NCBI GenBank assembly: GCA_019694465.1
Contig: JAIBBV010000011.1
Span: forward strand, 1 to 64,000
Source: Oligoflexia bacterium
GTDB taxonomy: Bacteria; Bdellovibrionota_C; UBA2361; JAFLCA01
Length of the DNA stretch: 64,000 nt
Reading direction: 5' to 3'
Shown: piece after piece, positions 36,106 to 44,779 of the stretch
How the letters are laid out: the number at the start of each line of letters is the position of its first letter
How positions within the stretch are numbered: position 1 is the first letter of the stretch
Notes under the pieces: generated by a model
What the model was told of the DNA's origin: nothing
Database searches by the model: none
The model's input: the letters and a program-made list of their open reading frames with translations, nothing else
Translations under genes and position numbers: made by a program

Positions 36106-37585
36106 TTAGCTCAATGTCATCTTGAACGCGCGCCTTGATATCACGAATGTCGCGCGACAAGTTAGACAACTCGTATACGTTGGTAGCGTTCTTAATGCGG
36201 TCTGCGATCCAAGTCATGTTATAATTCCGGGAAGAAATAAGCGCGCTGGGTTTGAACGTAAGCGCACGTCCAGTTTGATTAAAGGACTGAAAAAGCGCAT
36301 CGCGTGTTGCAACCAAATCACGAAGATTATGCAGTTCGGTCGTCATTACACCACGCAACGTGTCAACTGCTCTAAGTTTGGCCGACGAAAAGGAAGCCCG
36401 CTCGTCATTGTCGCTAGAGCGATCTCCAAAAAACTGGGGTTGAGCTGCTGCCTTGGGAGTACTCGCCTCGCTATGAGCCACTGTTGTGGTTGAGCTCACA
36501 GCAGGCGCGATACCTGGCTGTTGGACAGGATCAGCCTTAACAGCGAGAGCAGCCAGTTTTGCAGAGTCTTGCTTCTGAGATTTAAGCGTCGACAACTCTG
36601 CACTTAAAGCCGTCTCTCGCTCCGCTGCTGCATCAAGCTTTGTCTGCAACAAAGAAATCTGCTTTTCATACCCTTGCAGCGCCTCGGACTTACCATTCAG
36701 TTGAGATGCACTGCCAGCTAATTGTTGTTTGAGCTGCGTGCTCTCGCCACGCATAGCAGCGAGCTGGGCCTCGCTACTATCAGCGCGAGCTTCAGCCCGC
36801 GCTAACTGTGCGCTAACATCTTTTAGCGTTTTGTTCTGATTTATCTGCTCACCCTGCGCAATCGCAAGTAACTGCTGAGTTCGACTGAGCTCAGCTTTAG
36901 CCTGGCTAAGCTGCTGTGCTACTGATTTAACATCACCGCTACAATCAACTTGTGGGCAGACAGGTTTTGCAAGCGTTGTGCGCATTGCAGCCAACGAAGC
37001 TTGATGCTCCGTCTCACGTGTATTTAATAGCTTCTGAGCTTCCTGAAGCTCTTGGCGACCCTTCTCCGCCACACGCTGCGCTACATCTGTATCGAATCGC
37101 GACTTCTCTAGCAGCTGGCGTAAGGAAGCAATTTCCTGGGGGCTCCCATCAGTTGAACTAACCTGCGGACACTTTGGCGGCTCCGGACACACTGGAGCAG
37201 TTGAGGCTAACTCGCTGCGGTCTTTTGGCATCGGACTGGTGAAGCCGTTACTCCCAGCCACAGGAGCTTCCGGCTTTAGCTCTTTTCCCTTTAGCAGGTC
37301 ACGCTCAGCCACTACTTTCGCCTCGCCCTTGCCAGCAGAGGAACGATCAATAACAGCCTGCTTTTCACTTAACTCAAACTCAAGTCCATTCACCCTACGC
37401 TTAAGCTGTTCAACGCTAAGTTCAAGTTCAGCGATATAATCGACCAGCTGGTTACCCTGCGCATCGGTACGAAAAGCTCTCCCATCAGCAAGCCGACCAC
37501 GGGCCGGATCCTCATCCTCTGCCCACGCTACTGGTAAAGCGCTGGCGATCAAAGCGGAGGCCACAAGCAGATGGATGTGTTTCAT
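36080..37585 (-). CDS. periplasmic coiled-coil protein
   Basis: 501 residues. Signal peptide (LLVASALIASALPVAWAED), then long heptad-like helices from about 45 to 345, broken by a Cys-containing Pro/Ser segment (CPEPPKCP and CPQVDC near 130-215). The C-terminal 100 residues (AVDTLRGVMTTELHNLRDLV to RIKNATNVYELSNLSRDIRD) look like a separate helical domain. No family recognised. AAGGTG precedes the ATG by 9 nt. Confidence 0.75.
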   Translation of the reverse strand: MKHIHLLVASALIASALPVAWAEDEDPARGRLADGRAFRTDAQGNQLVDYIAELELSVEQLKRRVNGLEFELSEKQAVIDRSSAGKGEAKVVAERDLLKGKELKPEAPVAGSNGFTSPMPKDRSELASTAPVCPEPPKCPQVSSTDGSPQEIASLRQLLEKSRFDTDVAQRVAEKGRQELQEAQKLLNTRETEHQASLAAMRTTLAKPVCPQVDCSGDVKSVAQQLSQAKAELSRTQQLLAIAQGEQINQNKTLKDVSAQLARAEARADSSEAQLAAMRGESTQLKQQLAGSASQLNGKSEALQGYEKQISLLQTKLDAAAERETALSAELSTLKSQKQDSAKLAALAVKADPVQQPGIAPAVSSTTTVAHSEASTPKAAAQPQFFGDRSSDNDERASFSSAKLRAVDTLRGVMTTELHNLRDLVATRDALFQSFNQTGRALTFKPSALISSRNYNMTWIADRIKNATNVYELSNLSRDIRDIKARVQDDIELIKRMKRVG

Positions 37586-37711
37586 ATGTTAAGCACCTTA
37601 AGCAATACTTCTACAGAGCTTCCAATATCTTGGACCCAAAGGCAGTCCATCTCAGAGACAGTGGTTGCCTTAGGATCACCTCAGACGCTGTTCTATTACG
37701 ACCAGCTCACC

Positions 37712-38710
37712 TTAAGCAACGCCAGATTCAGATTCCTCTAACAGCACTGAACCCCAGCTAAGTCCGGCACCAACCACAGCCACCACGATACGCATACCAG
37801 GTCGAATCTTATTCCAATGCATGGCCAAAGTTGCCGGTGCTCCAGCCCCGGCCTGATTACCTATAAAGGACACGTTGTGCCAATGGTTCTCTGCCGGGAT
37901 GTTTCTATTGGTCGTAATCTGCTCGAGCATGGTGCGATTGGCCTGGTGCCCGATAAATATGTCTTTGCTCCAGTCGAGGTTAAACTTTTCCTCTAGCCGC
38001 TTTACTAAGCGCACAGTTTGTCGAACTGAAAAATCTCTAACTGCCCTTCCATCTTGGTGGAAAAATCCAAAGGTATCTACCACTACCGCCTGATTCCTCG
38101 TTGGATCAGCAGTAAAATGGGTCTCTACAACTCGAAGTTTGCCTTTATGCTTAGGCGATATTACCCACGCCGCAGCTCCATCCCCCCAAATCGCGCCATC
38201 GGAGCGATCGTTATAGTTCACACAGTGGGTTAAAGTAGCGCTAGAGAGGCACAAAATATACTCCGGCAAGGTGCCTTCGCTAAAATTGTTCAGAAAGTCC
38301 AAATGTAGCGCGAATGCCGGACAAGCTGTGAATACCTCGTATGCAACGCCTGGGACTCCTAGGTGGTCAGCAATACGCTGGCCTTCAGTCGGAACTGTGA
38401 GCTCCGGAGTACAGCAATTACACACCAACATTCCAATTTTCGAAGCGTCAATACCAGCTTTCCGAAGAGCATCCTCAGCAGCTAATACACCAAGGTCAAA
38501 CGCCTTATGACTTGCCAAGCTACGGGCCTTGCGCGGCTGCTGGTTGCGCGTGTCGCGAATGTATTCAATCGGCAAAGAAGAAAGTCTCTTTTCTATGCCA
38601 ATTTTATCCAGAATCCACTCAGCATTTGTACCAACCTGTAGATCCTCCAAAAACTTGTTGGAGACTTCGGTGCTAGGAAAACTGCAACCCATGCCCAGAA
38701 TGTGCAACAT
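37712..38710 (-). CDS. FabH-like 3-oxoacyl-ACP synthase III family protein, intact catalytic triad
   Basis: 332-residue thiolase-fold condensing enzyme. The nucleophile is Cys130 in VFTACPAF, His255 lies in FIGHQANRTML and Asn285 in FIGNQAGAGAPATL, so the Cys-His-Asn triad of KAS III is complete; GDGAAAWVISP is the conserved turn before the core second half. The usual N-T-S-A-A-S loop of FabH is changed to N-Q-A-G-A-G, which argues for a non-housekeeping substrate. It lies 3 nt after a paralogue on the same strand, and both proteins begin with MLHILG. Confidence 0.88.
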   Translation of the reverse strand: MLHILGMGCSFPSTEVSNKFLEDLQVGTNAEWILDKIGIEKRLSSLPIEYIRDTRNQQPRKARSLASHKAFDLGVLAAEDALRKAGIDASKIGMLVCNCCTPELTVPTEGQRIADHLGVPGVAYEVFTACPAFALHLDFLNNFSEGTLPEYILCLSSATLTHCVNYNDRSDGAIWGDGAAAWVISPKHKGKLRVVETHFTADPTRNQAVVVDTFGFFHQDGRAVRDFSVRQTVRLVKRLEEKFNLDWSKDIFIGHQANRTMLEQITTNRNIPAENHWHNVSFIGNQAGAGAPATLAMHWNKIRPGMRIVVAVVGAGLSWGSVLLEESESGVA

Positions 38711-38713
38711 AAG

Positions 38714-39700
38714 CTAGGCCCCCACCCTGAGTTGTACCCAAGCATTATTGTGACCCAGACCAGCAGAAACGAGCAGTAAGTCCTGAGCTGCGCCGCTAAG
38801 GCCATCCCACAAATCCGACAGTGCAATCGCGAATGACGCACCCAAGCAGCACCCATTTTGGGCTGACTGCACATGCACAGCGCCATAAGATCCTGCCCCT
38901 AGTTCCTTAAATCGCTGCGCACACTTTGCCGATAACTGCGCGGGAATAAATGTTAATTTTGTAGGAGTTGGCAGTGACTGTAGCGCCAATTTTGCAGTAT
39001 GGAAGTTTGCGCTGGCAGCAAGTTCAAACATAGCTGCAAAATCAACGCCCAAGTGCGCATAGGTATCTACCGACAAAATGCGCTGGTGGGGAGCCGCCTT
39101 CCAGACTGCACTAGCGGCAACTTGCAACTTACCTCCGATACGAGGAGAAATGACTAGCGCTCCAGCGCCATCACCGAACAATGCTCCCTCGCGCCCCTGC
39201 TTATAATTAACACGCGTAGTTGGACAGCTTGAGTACACAAGTAAAACATAATCAGGCAGTGCCTCAGGGCGCCAGTGCCGCAGCTGGTCCAGATGGAGCG
39301 GTAGACTTTCCATGCCACTGCAAACATCAAATGCAGGGATTCTTAGACCAAAACGCCCAGCCAGTCGCTGACCTTCTGAAGGGGTTGTCTCAACAGGGGT
39401 TTCCCCTGCTCCGATTACTAGGCCAACCTGTTCTGGACTGATACCCGCGCGCTGCAGCGCCTGCTGCGCGGCTGAAAAGGAAAGGTCTGTTGGGCTTGCA
39501 GTTGCTACTTTATACGAGAGCGAAGTGTCGAGATTTCCACTCTCAAGAATATAATCTAGTGGCAGCACAGTGGCGCGCGAGTTGATACCTATCTGATGCT
39601 CTAACCAGGAGGCATCAAATGCGCTCTGGCAGCGCACTAAAAACTCATTACTTATACTTCCAGCCGGATGTGCAGCACCCGCGCCTAAAATGTGTAACAC
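38714..39700 (-). CDS. FabH-like paralogue lacking the catalytic histidine
   Basis: 328 residues, homologous along its length to the neighbouring ketosynthase. Cys127 (FDVCSGMES) aligns with the nucleophile and Asn is kept in SAQNGCCLGAS, but the His loop FIGHQAN is replaced by FIPAQLS, so the His is Ala. It may be a non-catalytic or acyl-transfer-only partner; PqsB of the PqsBC pair is a known case of a degenerate FabH-like subunit. The start is a GTG at 39700, with AAGGA 7 nt upstream. The two genes look like a tandem duplication now working as one unit. Confidence 0.82.
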   Translation of the reverse strand: MLHILGAGAAHPAGSISNEFLVRCQSAFDASWLEHQIGINSRATVLPLDYILESGNLDTSLSYKVATASPTDLSFSAAQQALQRAGISPEQVGLVIGAGETPVETTPSEGQRLAGRFGLRIPAFDVCSGMESLPLHLDQLRHWRPEALPDYVLLVYSSCPTTRVNYKQGREGALFGDGAGALVISPRIGGKLQVAASAVWKAAPHQRILSVDTYAHLGVDFAAMFELAASANFHTAKLALQSLPTPTKLTFIPAQLSAKCAQRFKELGAGSYGAVHVQSAQNGCCLGASFAIALSDLWDGLSGAAQDLLLVSAGLGHNNAWVQLRVGA

Positions 39701-39962
39701 TGGGGATTCCTTAATCCACTTCAGTAAACTGCCGCCTGCTTAGGGCTGCCACATCCAGTCATCTCTTACTGGTTGGCACTGTAAGTAAAGCAAAGTGAGT
39801 CGCTCTACCGTATTACCCTCTTATAGTTCAGCGGGAAGGTAAAAGATTACCCTGATTTCCATAACTTATCAAACCGACTACGCTAGTGATGGCCAAAATG
39901 CTCGGGCCCAAGGCCTTGAAATTCTTGTGCTTTAGAGCTACCCATGATGAACTAGCCGACCG

Positions 39963-40799
39963 ATGCAATTTCGCTGGTCTACTAAAGTTAACCTTATTGG
40001 CGGTCTTCTAATCGCAATCTTTTTGCGGCTGTCTTACTGGCAGTATGAGCGGCATCAGTGGAAACTGGGATATATTGCTTCGATGCGCTCCCGACTCGAA
40101 CAGAGCGAAATCAATTTGGGGCAACTGCCCAACACGCCTCAGCAAAATTGGGAAGAATTGGTATTTAGAAAGGCGCGTGCTGAAGGGAGCTACGATTTTT
40201 CGCATGAAGTTATACTTCGTAACCGCAGCTACGGGTCGGCCATGGGAGTTCATGCGCTAACTCCGCTACGAATCAAAAATAGCAATTCATACGTGCTTGT
40301 GGACCGGGGCTTTATCCCCCTTTCGCACTCAAGCTTAGAGGCGCGCAAACCTTTCCAAGTTCATGAGGACACAACGTTTGTGGGACTTATAAAAGCTGGA
40401 GCCAGCCCCAAGTTCTTGGCACCCAAGGACCCTCCATCTGGCCCCGGATTGCCCTGGGTTGATGCATGGTTGCGTGTTGATATACAGGCCATCGAGAAGC
40501 AGCTTCCTTATAAACTACTGCCAATTTACTTGGAAATTATGGAGACTCAAGACGCTAAGGCAGTGGAACAAAAAATGCTTGATGCGCGTGATGGTCGTGA
40601 GGAGATGTTCATGCTTGCCCCTAAAGAAGGCCTAATGCAACTGGCGCAGGACGATATCGCTCCTGGCAAATACCCGCTTCCGGTATTCGACACCATAATC
40701 CCGCCTGGGCGCCACTTCGGCTACATTTTTGAATGGGCAGCCATGGCCCTAATGACTCTGCTAGCCTGCCTCGTGCTGCAACTGAAGCGTAACCGGTGA
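39963..40799 (+). CDS. SURF1 family cytochrome oxidase assembly protein
   Basis: 278 residues, with an N-terminal membrane helix followed by the family block LRLSYWQYERHQWKLGYI, a periplasmic domain with LVDRGFIPL (family V-N/D-R-G-W/F), and a second helix at the C-terminus preceded by HFGYIFEWAAMALM. SURF1/Shy1 proteins help insert heme a into cytochrome c oxidase subunit I, so the organism probably respires oxygen with an aa3-type oxidase; no oxidase genes lie in the window. Confidence 0.9.
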   Translation: MQFRWSTKVNLIGGLLIAIFLRLSYWQYERHQWKLGYIASMRSRLEQSEINLGQLPNTPQQNWEELVFRKARAEGSYDFSHEVILRNRSYGSAMGVHALTPLRIKNSNSYVLVDRGFIPLSHSSLEARKPFQVHEDTTFVGLIKAGASPKFLAPKDPPSGPGLPWVDAWLRVDIQAIEKQLPYKLLPIYLEIMETQDAKAVEQKMLDARDGREEMFMLAPKEGLMQLAQDDIAPGKYPLPVFDTIIPPGRHFGYIFEWAAMALMTLLACLVLQLKRNR

Positions 40800-41049
40800 A
40801 GTAATTGCCTGAGCAGCCCCCAAACACCGCTGGCACGGCCAGGCGCTATTAAATTACCGGGATTTTTTCCCAGTTTTTTCGGGCAGCTAGCAAAGCACGT
40901 CAAAAAAGTACTTGGGATTGAGTGTCATATCCGCCAACACTGGCATAATACGATAAAGGATCAAAACGCGCTGGTCGCTTCCAATTGGTGGCTGCCTGGC
41001 GTTCGGTCTGTGGCGGGGAGTAGTAATCCAACCTTAGCGCTAGAAACTT

Positions 41050-42159
41050 ATGCTGCAAGGACTTGCAAGACCCGAGCGTGGCCCCAACGGCTTTGACTCG
41101 AACATTCAAACATCTGTTAACTCCGAACTTCCTCAGGCTCGGGAAACTCTCTTTGTGGGCGCGCAAAAACAAAGACGGGTACATGAAGTTACAGTCGATC
41201 CAGCTATCTATAGTCCGAATTCATGGCTCCGAACTACAGTCGAGTCGATTAAAACTTGGTCAAAAGACTTGCCCCTTAGTTTACATCCTGTGACAGATTG
41301 GGCGCGCAAAGCGACACGCAGAGAGCAGCGTGGAGACTCGGATGCGCTCCTAACAACTGTGACTGGCGAGGAGTACAGCATGAAATATGCTCTGCGCATC
41401 TATTCGCTGCAAACTCCGGGACCACTCACACCAATTAACAGGCAATTTGTCGACTTGAATCTACATGCGATCGGAAGTAACTGGGGAGCAGAGAAGCTGG
41501 AAAGTTTAATTCAAGTAGACTGCTACTCGACGAAAAAGCAGCCAATCCTCCCAGCCGACAGGCAATTTGGGGGACTAAGAAGCTTTAGTAACTCCACCTA
41601 TCCACACTATCTAGTAGGCCTGCCAGCAACTACTGCTGATGAACAGGTGCTGACACACTGTAGCATGCTAAATAGAACTGCCCCCTGCTTGTATATAGAG
41701 GGATTCGCGCGTGGATATGCCATCGGGAACAGTTCCCGATTTGAGGTTCAAATAGCAAGGAATGATTTGGTAGTTTCCCCAGAGCTTAGCGCTCTTAGCC
41801 ATCCAAAGAACCGAGAGCTTTTACTTTTACAACAAGCGCTATTTTATGCCCTCCAACCACAGCTACTAAAGACTGACCGCAATACTTGCACTGATGACGA
41901 GTCAAGGGTTCATTGGAAAATCCAAACCAGTGGAACTTTCGGCTCTCCTCGCTGCCTTGCTCAGGTTCAGGGTTCTTTTGTGCGCCGTGATTATCCGATG
42001 CGCGTAACAGTGCTTGATAGTTCAGGCAAAAATGCGCATTTCTTTAGACACTTTAACCACCCAATCCTTCTCCAAACCTTCGTTGAAGGCTTATCGCATG
42101 GAATTCATGTAGGGGATGCGCTGGCGCGCCCAATTCGACATTGGTGGGAGAAAACTTAG
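41050..42159 (+). CDS. hypothetical protein of 369 residues
   Basis: Not recognised. Probably cytosolic or peripheral: no signal peptide or membrane segment is visible. The composition is mixed alpha/beta, with several Cys and His in the second half (LTHCSMLNRTAPCLYIEGFARGYAIG, GSPRCLAQVQGSFVRR). No ribosome-binding site is obvious before the ATG. It sits alone between SURF1 and the Thr/Pro-repeat protein. Confidence 0.68.
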   Translation: MLQGLARPERGPNGFDSNIQTSVNSELPQARETLFVGAQKQRRVHEVTVDPAIYSPNSWLRTTVESIKTWSKDLPLSLHPVTDWARKATRREQRGDSDALLTTVTGEEYSMKYALRIYSLQTPGPLTPINRQFVDLNLHAIGSNWGAEKLESLIQVDCYSTKKQPILPADRQFGGLRSFSNSTYPHYLVGLPATTADEQVLTHCSMLNRTAPCLYIEGFARGYAIGNSSRFEVQIARNDLVVSPELSALSHPKNRELLLLQQALFYALQPQLLKTDRNTCTDDESRVHWKIQTSGTFGSPRCLAQVQGSFVRRDYPMRVTVLDSSGKNAHFFRHFNHPILLQTFVEGLSHGIHVGDALARPIRHWWEKT

Positions 42160-42243
42160 TGCCCGTGACAAAGCCCTGTGAAATGCCAACTGGCTCATCT
42201 TGCGAGCGAGGCATTCTAGGTCATTTTGTTACCTAACTTTAAG

Positions 42244-44553
42244 CTAAAGGCATTTACTTGTGCTCTTTGGAAGCGCTGCGAGCTTACTCTTGGAAGTTTT
42301 GAAAATCTTCTTAGACTTCGAGGTCATGCCGAAGGCTATCTTATTCGCCTTCACAAAATTCTTACTTGATAGCGTTGTTCTGTTCTTAAGCTTTGCAGCC
42401 ACCTTTTTGCAGGCTGCATAAAGACCAGCAGTTTGTGAAGTGTATGAGTTTAAGGATCCACTTAGCGAGATTGGAGTACAGGCCGTTGTATTGGCGCAAT
42501 TTACTTGAACACTAACTGGAATGGACCACACGCTGCCCCAGGCTGTCTCATATTGCTTGCTCACCTTTTTCTTAGTCGAGAGGTAATCTTTTTTAGAAAT
42601 AAGGCCAAAGCTATAGGCCATCTTATTGCCATACAGCGCTAAATTACGGAGCGAATGCGAAGCTCCATCAAGCGCAAAAAGCAGCGGCGTTGTTGTAATT
42701 TGTGTGCAGCCAAAGCCCACCGGCGTTCCACCCGCACTCACCGTGCCAGAGGGGTCAGGTGTGTCAGTTGGAGATGGTGCAATCGAAGCAGTCGCGCTTG
42801 GTGCAAGCGTTGGAGTATTAGACGGCGCCACCGATGGAGTGAAGGTAGCTGTTGCTGTGGTAGTGCCAGTTGCCGTTGCAGTTGATGTGCTTGTAGCGAT
42901 AGCTGTCGCAGTTGGTTGAGGCGTAAGCGGCTCGGGAATAGCTGTTCCTACGGGCGTAGCAAAAACTTGGGGCGTACGCGTCGCGCTAGCAGTGGCAACA
43001 GGCGTATTGGTGACAGATGGAGTCACTGAGGCCGTAACTGTGTTGGTCGGCCGCGGCGTAATAGTTGGCGTGACTGTCGCTGTTTCTGTAGCCGTCACGG
43101 TGGGCGTTGCTGTTGGACGCGGAGTAGCTGTCCCAGTCGGAGTTTTAGAAGCTGTTGGTGTTATCGTCGGCGTTTGGGTCCTAGTGGGGGTAGTAGTCGA
43201 CGTAGCGGTGGCTGTTGGGCTCTCAGTGGCTGTCGGCGTTGGAGTCTTAGTTATAGTCGGCGTAGCGGTTGGCAAAGGCGTCTTGGTAGGCGTCGGCGTA
43301 ACTGTTGCCGTGGCAGTTGGAGAATCTGTTGGCGTCGAAGTTGCGGTAGGTGTCGACGTCGGGCTGCGTGTCGGAGTAGGACTTAGCGTCGGGGTAGCAC
43401 TCTTTGTGGCTGTTACTGTAGGCGTTGGCGAAACAGTAGCAGTTTCTGTGGCAGTCGCTGTAGGACTAACAGTAGCTGTGGCTGTACGCGTAGGTGTTGG
43501 AGTCTTTGTAGCCGTGCCAGTAGCAGATGCTGTGGCTGTCGGCGTATCGGTCGGCGTGCTTGAGGCAGTTGGACTAACAGTCGGTGAGCGCGTAGGTGTC
43601 GCGGTACGAGTCGGCTCTGGGGTGCGAGTAGCAGTTGGAGTTTTACTTGGTGTGGGACTGGCGCTGGCGGTAAAAGTTGGTGTCGGGGTGCGCGTAATTG
43701 TAGGCGTCATTGTTGGCGTGGCTGTACGCGTTGGTGTTGCTGTCGTAGTAGCAGTGACAGTAGGTGTAGGAGTAACAGTTGGTGTGGGAGTAGGACAAAC
43801 CGCCACACCTTGCCCATTTATTAGAGCACAGGCCGCTTCAACTTTTCGCAGTGTGACATCGATCGAATCAAAATTCCCTCCATCAACTGTAAGCTTTATG
43901 GCCCCAATATTTGCGAAGTTTACGGGTAGGCCTCGCGGATCAAGCTGGCGAAACTTACTAAACGGAAGGCCGACTAGACCCGGGTTCGGAAAACCATACG
44001 GACGCTCAAGCCGAATGACACCCCGCGCGCGCCGCTCGCAGCTCGGATCGGCAGCATCCCAAACAGTAAATATAAGATCTACGTAGTTCTGACCGCCGGG
44101 GTAATCAAAACGTTGCACTAATACTCGCAATCCATCCTGCAGGTCGACATTCCCAAGAGCGACTCCGCGCAATCCTTGGCAGTTGTGCTTTGTGGGTGCA
44201 GCTGGATCAGGATCGTTGTTTGGGTCGTCGTCCCCGTCCCAAATGATGGATGTTTGCCCATATGCCAAGGCATATGAGTCATGCGCATAGAGTGCGTCTG
44301 AATTGGCTGGGCTGAAAGTACGGGCCGTAATGGAGCCGCCAGTTGTTAGAAAAGCCTGCAAAGAACGCGTGCCACCAATCGGGCCAGGGCCGGCGTAAAT
44401 ATTTACGGCTGGATTTCCATCAGGTGGGAAATTATCGATCGCCTTTGAATCCCCTTCAAAACTATCAATCAGCACCTGCGCGTGCGCAGGTAGACCCGTC
44501 GCTGCGATGGCGAGCGAGACGAAGGCGCCTCTTATGAATCTAAGAGCGTTCAA
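42244..44553 (-). CDS. secreted mucin-like Thr/Pro-repeat protein
   Basis: 769 residues. Signal peptide to about residue 26 (ATGLPAHAQ). Residues 27-250 form a beta-rich domain with acidic Asp-rich motifs ([13 protein letters not shown]) and paired Cys, perhaps a carbohydrate- or calcium-binding module. Residues 254-611 are a nearly pure Thr/Pro/Ala/Ser tract built on units such as TPTxTxT, a stalk like those in extracellular and surface proteins. The last 158 residues are a Lys-rich domain with four or more Cys ([18 protein letters not shown]). No LPXTG, PEP-CTERM or autotransporter signal is visible, so how it is retained is unknown. Confidence 0.8.
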   Translation of the reverse strand: MNALRFIRGAFVSLAIAATGLPAHAQVLIDSFEGDSKAIDNFPPDGNPAVNIYAGPGPIGGTRSLQAFLTTGGSITARTFSPANSDALYAHDSYALAYGQTSIIWDGDDDPNNDPDPAAPTKHNCQGLRGVALGNVDLQDGLRVLVQRFDYPGGQNYVDLIFTVWDAADPSCERRARGVIRLERPYGFPNPGLVGLPFSKFRQLDPRGLPVNFANIGAIKLTVDGGNFDSIDVTLRKVEAACALINGQGVAVCPTPTPTVTPTPTVTATTTATPTRTATPTMTPTITRTPTPTFTASASPTPSKTPTATRTPEPTRTATPTRSPTVSPTASSTPTDTPTATASATGTATKTPTPTRTATATVSPTATATETATVSPTPTVTATKSATPTLSPTPTRSPTSTPTATSTPTDSPTATATVTPTPTKTPLPTATPTITKTPTPTATESPTATATSTTTPTRTQTPTITPTASKTPTGTATPRPTATPTVTATETATVTPTITPRPTNTVTASVTPSVTNTPVATASATRTPQVFATPVGTAIPEPLTPQPTATAIATSTSTATATGTTTATATFTPSVAPSNTPTLAPSATASIAPSPTDTPDPSGTVSAGGTPVGFGCTQITTTPLLFALDGASHSLRNLALYGNKMAYSFGLISKKDYLSTKKKVSKQYETAWGSVWSIPVSVQVNCANTTACTPISLSGSLNSYTSQTAGLYAACKKVAAKLKNRTTLSSKNFVKANKIAFGMTSKSKKIFKTSKSKLAALPKSTSKCL
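42721..43794 (-). repeat. Thr/Pro-coding degenerate tandem repeat
   Basis: About 1.07 kb of short, degenerate 6-18 nt units encoding T-P-T-x-T patterns. The opposite strand is therefore stop-poor and gives a long Val/Gly-rich frame (42992-44086) that is an artefact. Such tracts often change length by slippage or recombination. Confidence 0.85.
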
Positions 44554-44779
44554 AGCCTTTCCAGTTTTTGCTAAACTTTTCCAATACTTAGCTCATTAGC
44601 CACGCCCCCTTGAACGCGGCCATAGATAATTTGATGCGATCAGTGGAAAGCCCGACGCGGTCAGGATTTGAGTAGCGTCTAGAAGCTCGCTAAACTGGAT
44701 GCGGGCTATGGTCTGGGCAAATTTTCCTTAATGAGGTCGCTAGCTTGTCGCTGGGGACGCTGTTTTTTTGTAGCTACAA

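Noticed and set aside
42992-44086. 364-residue Val/Gly-rich frame on the plus strand
   Set aside because: It is the complement of the Thr/Pro repeat tract; the composition follows from the repeat and there is no start signal or domain.
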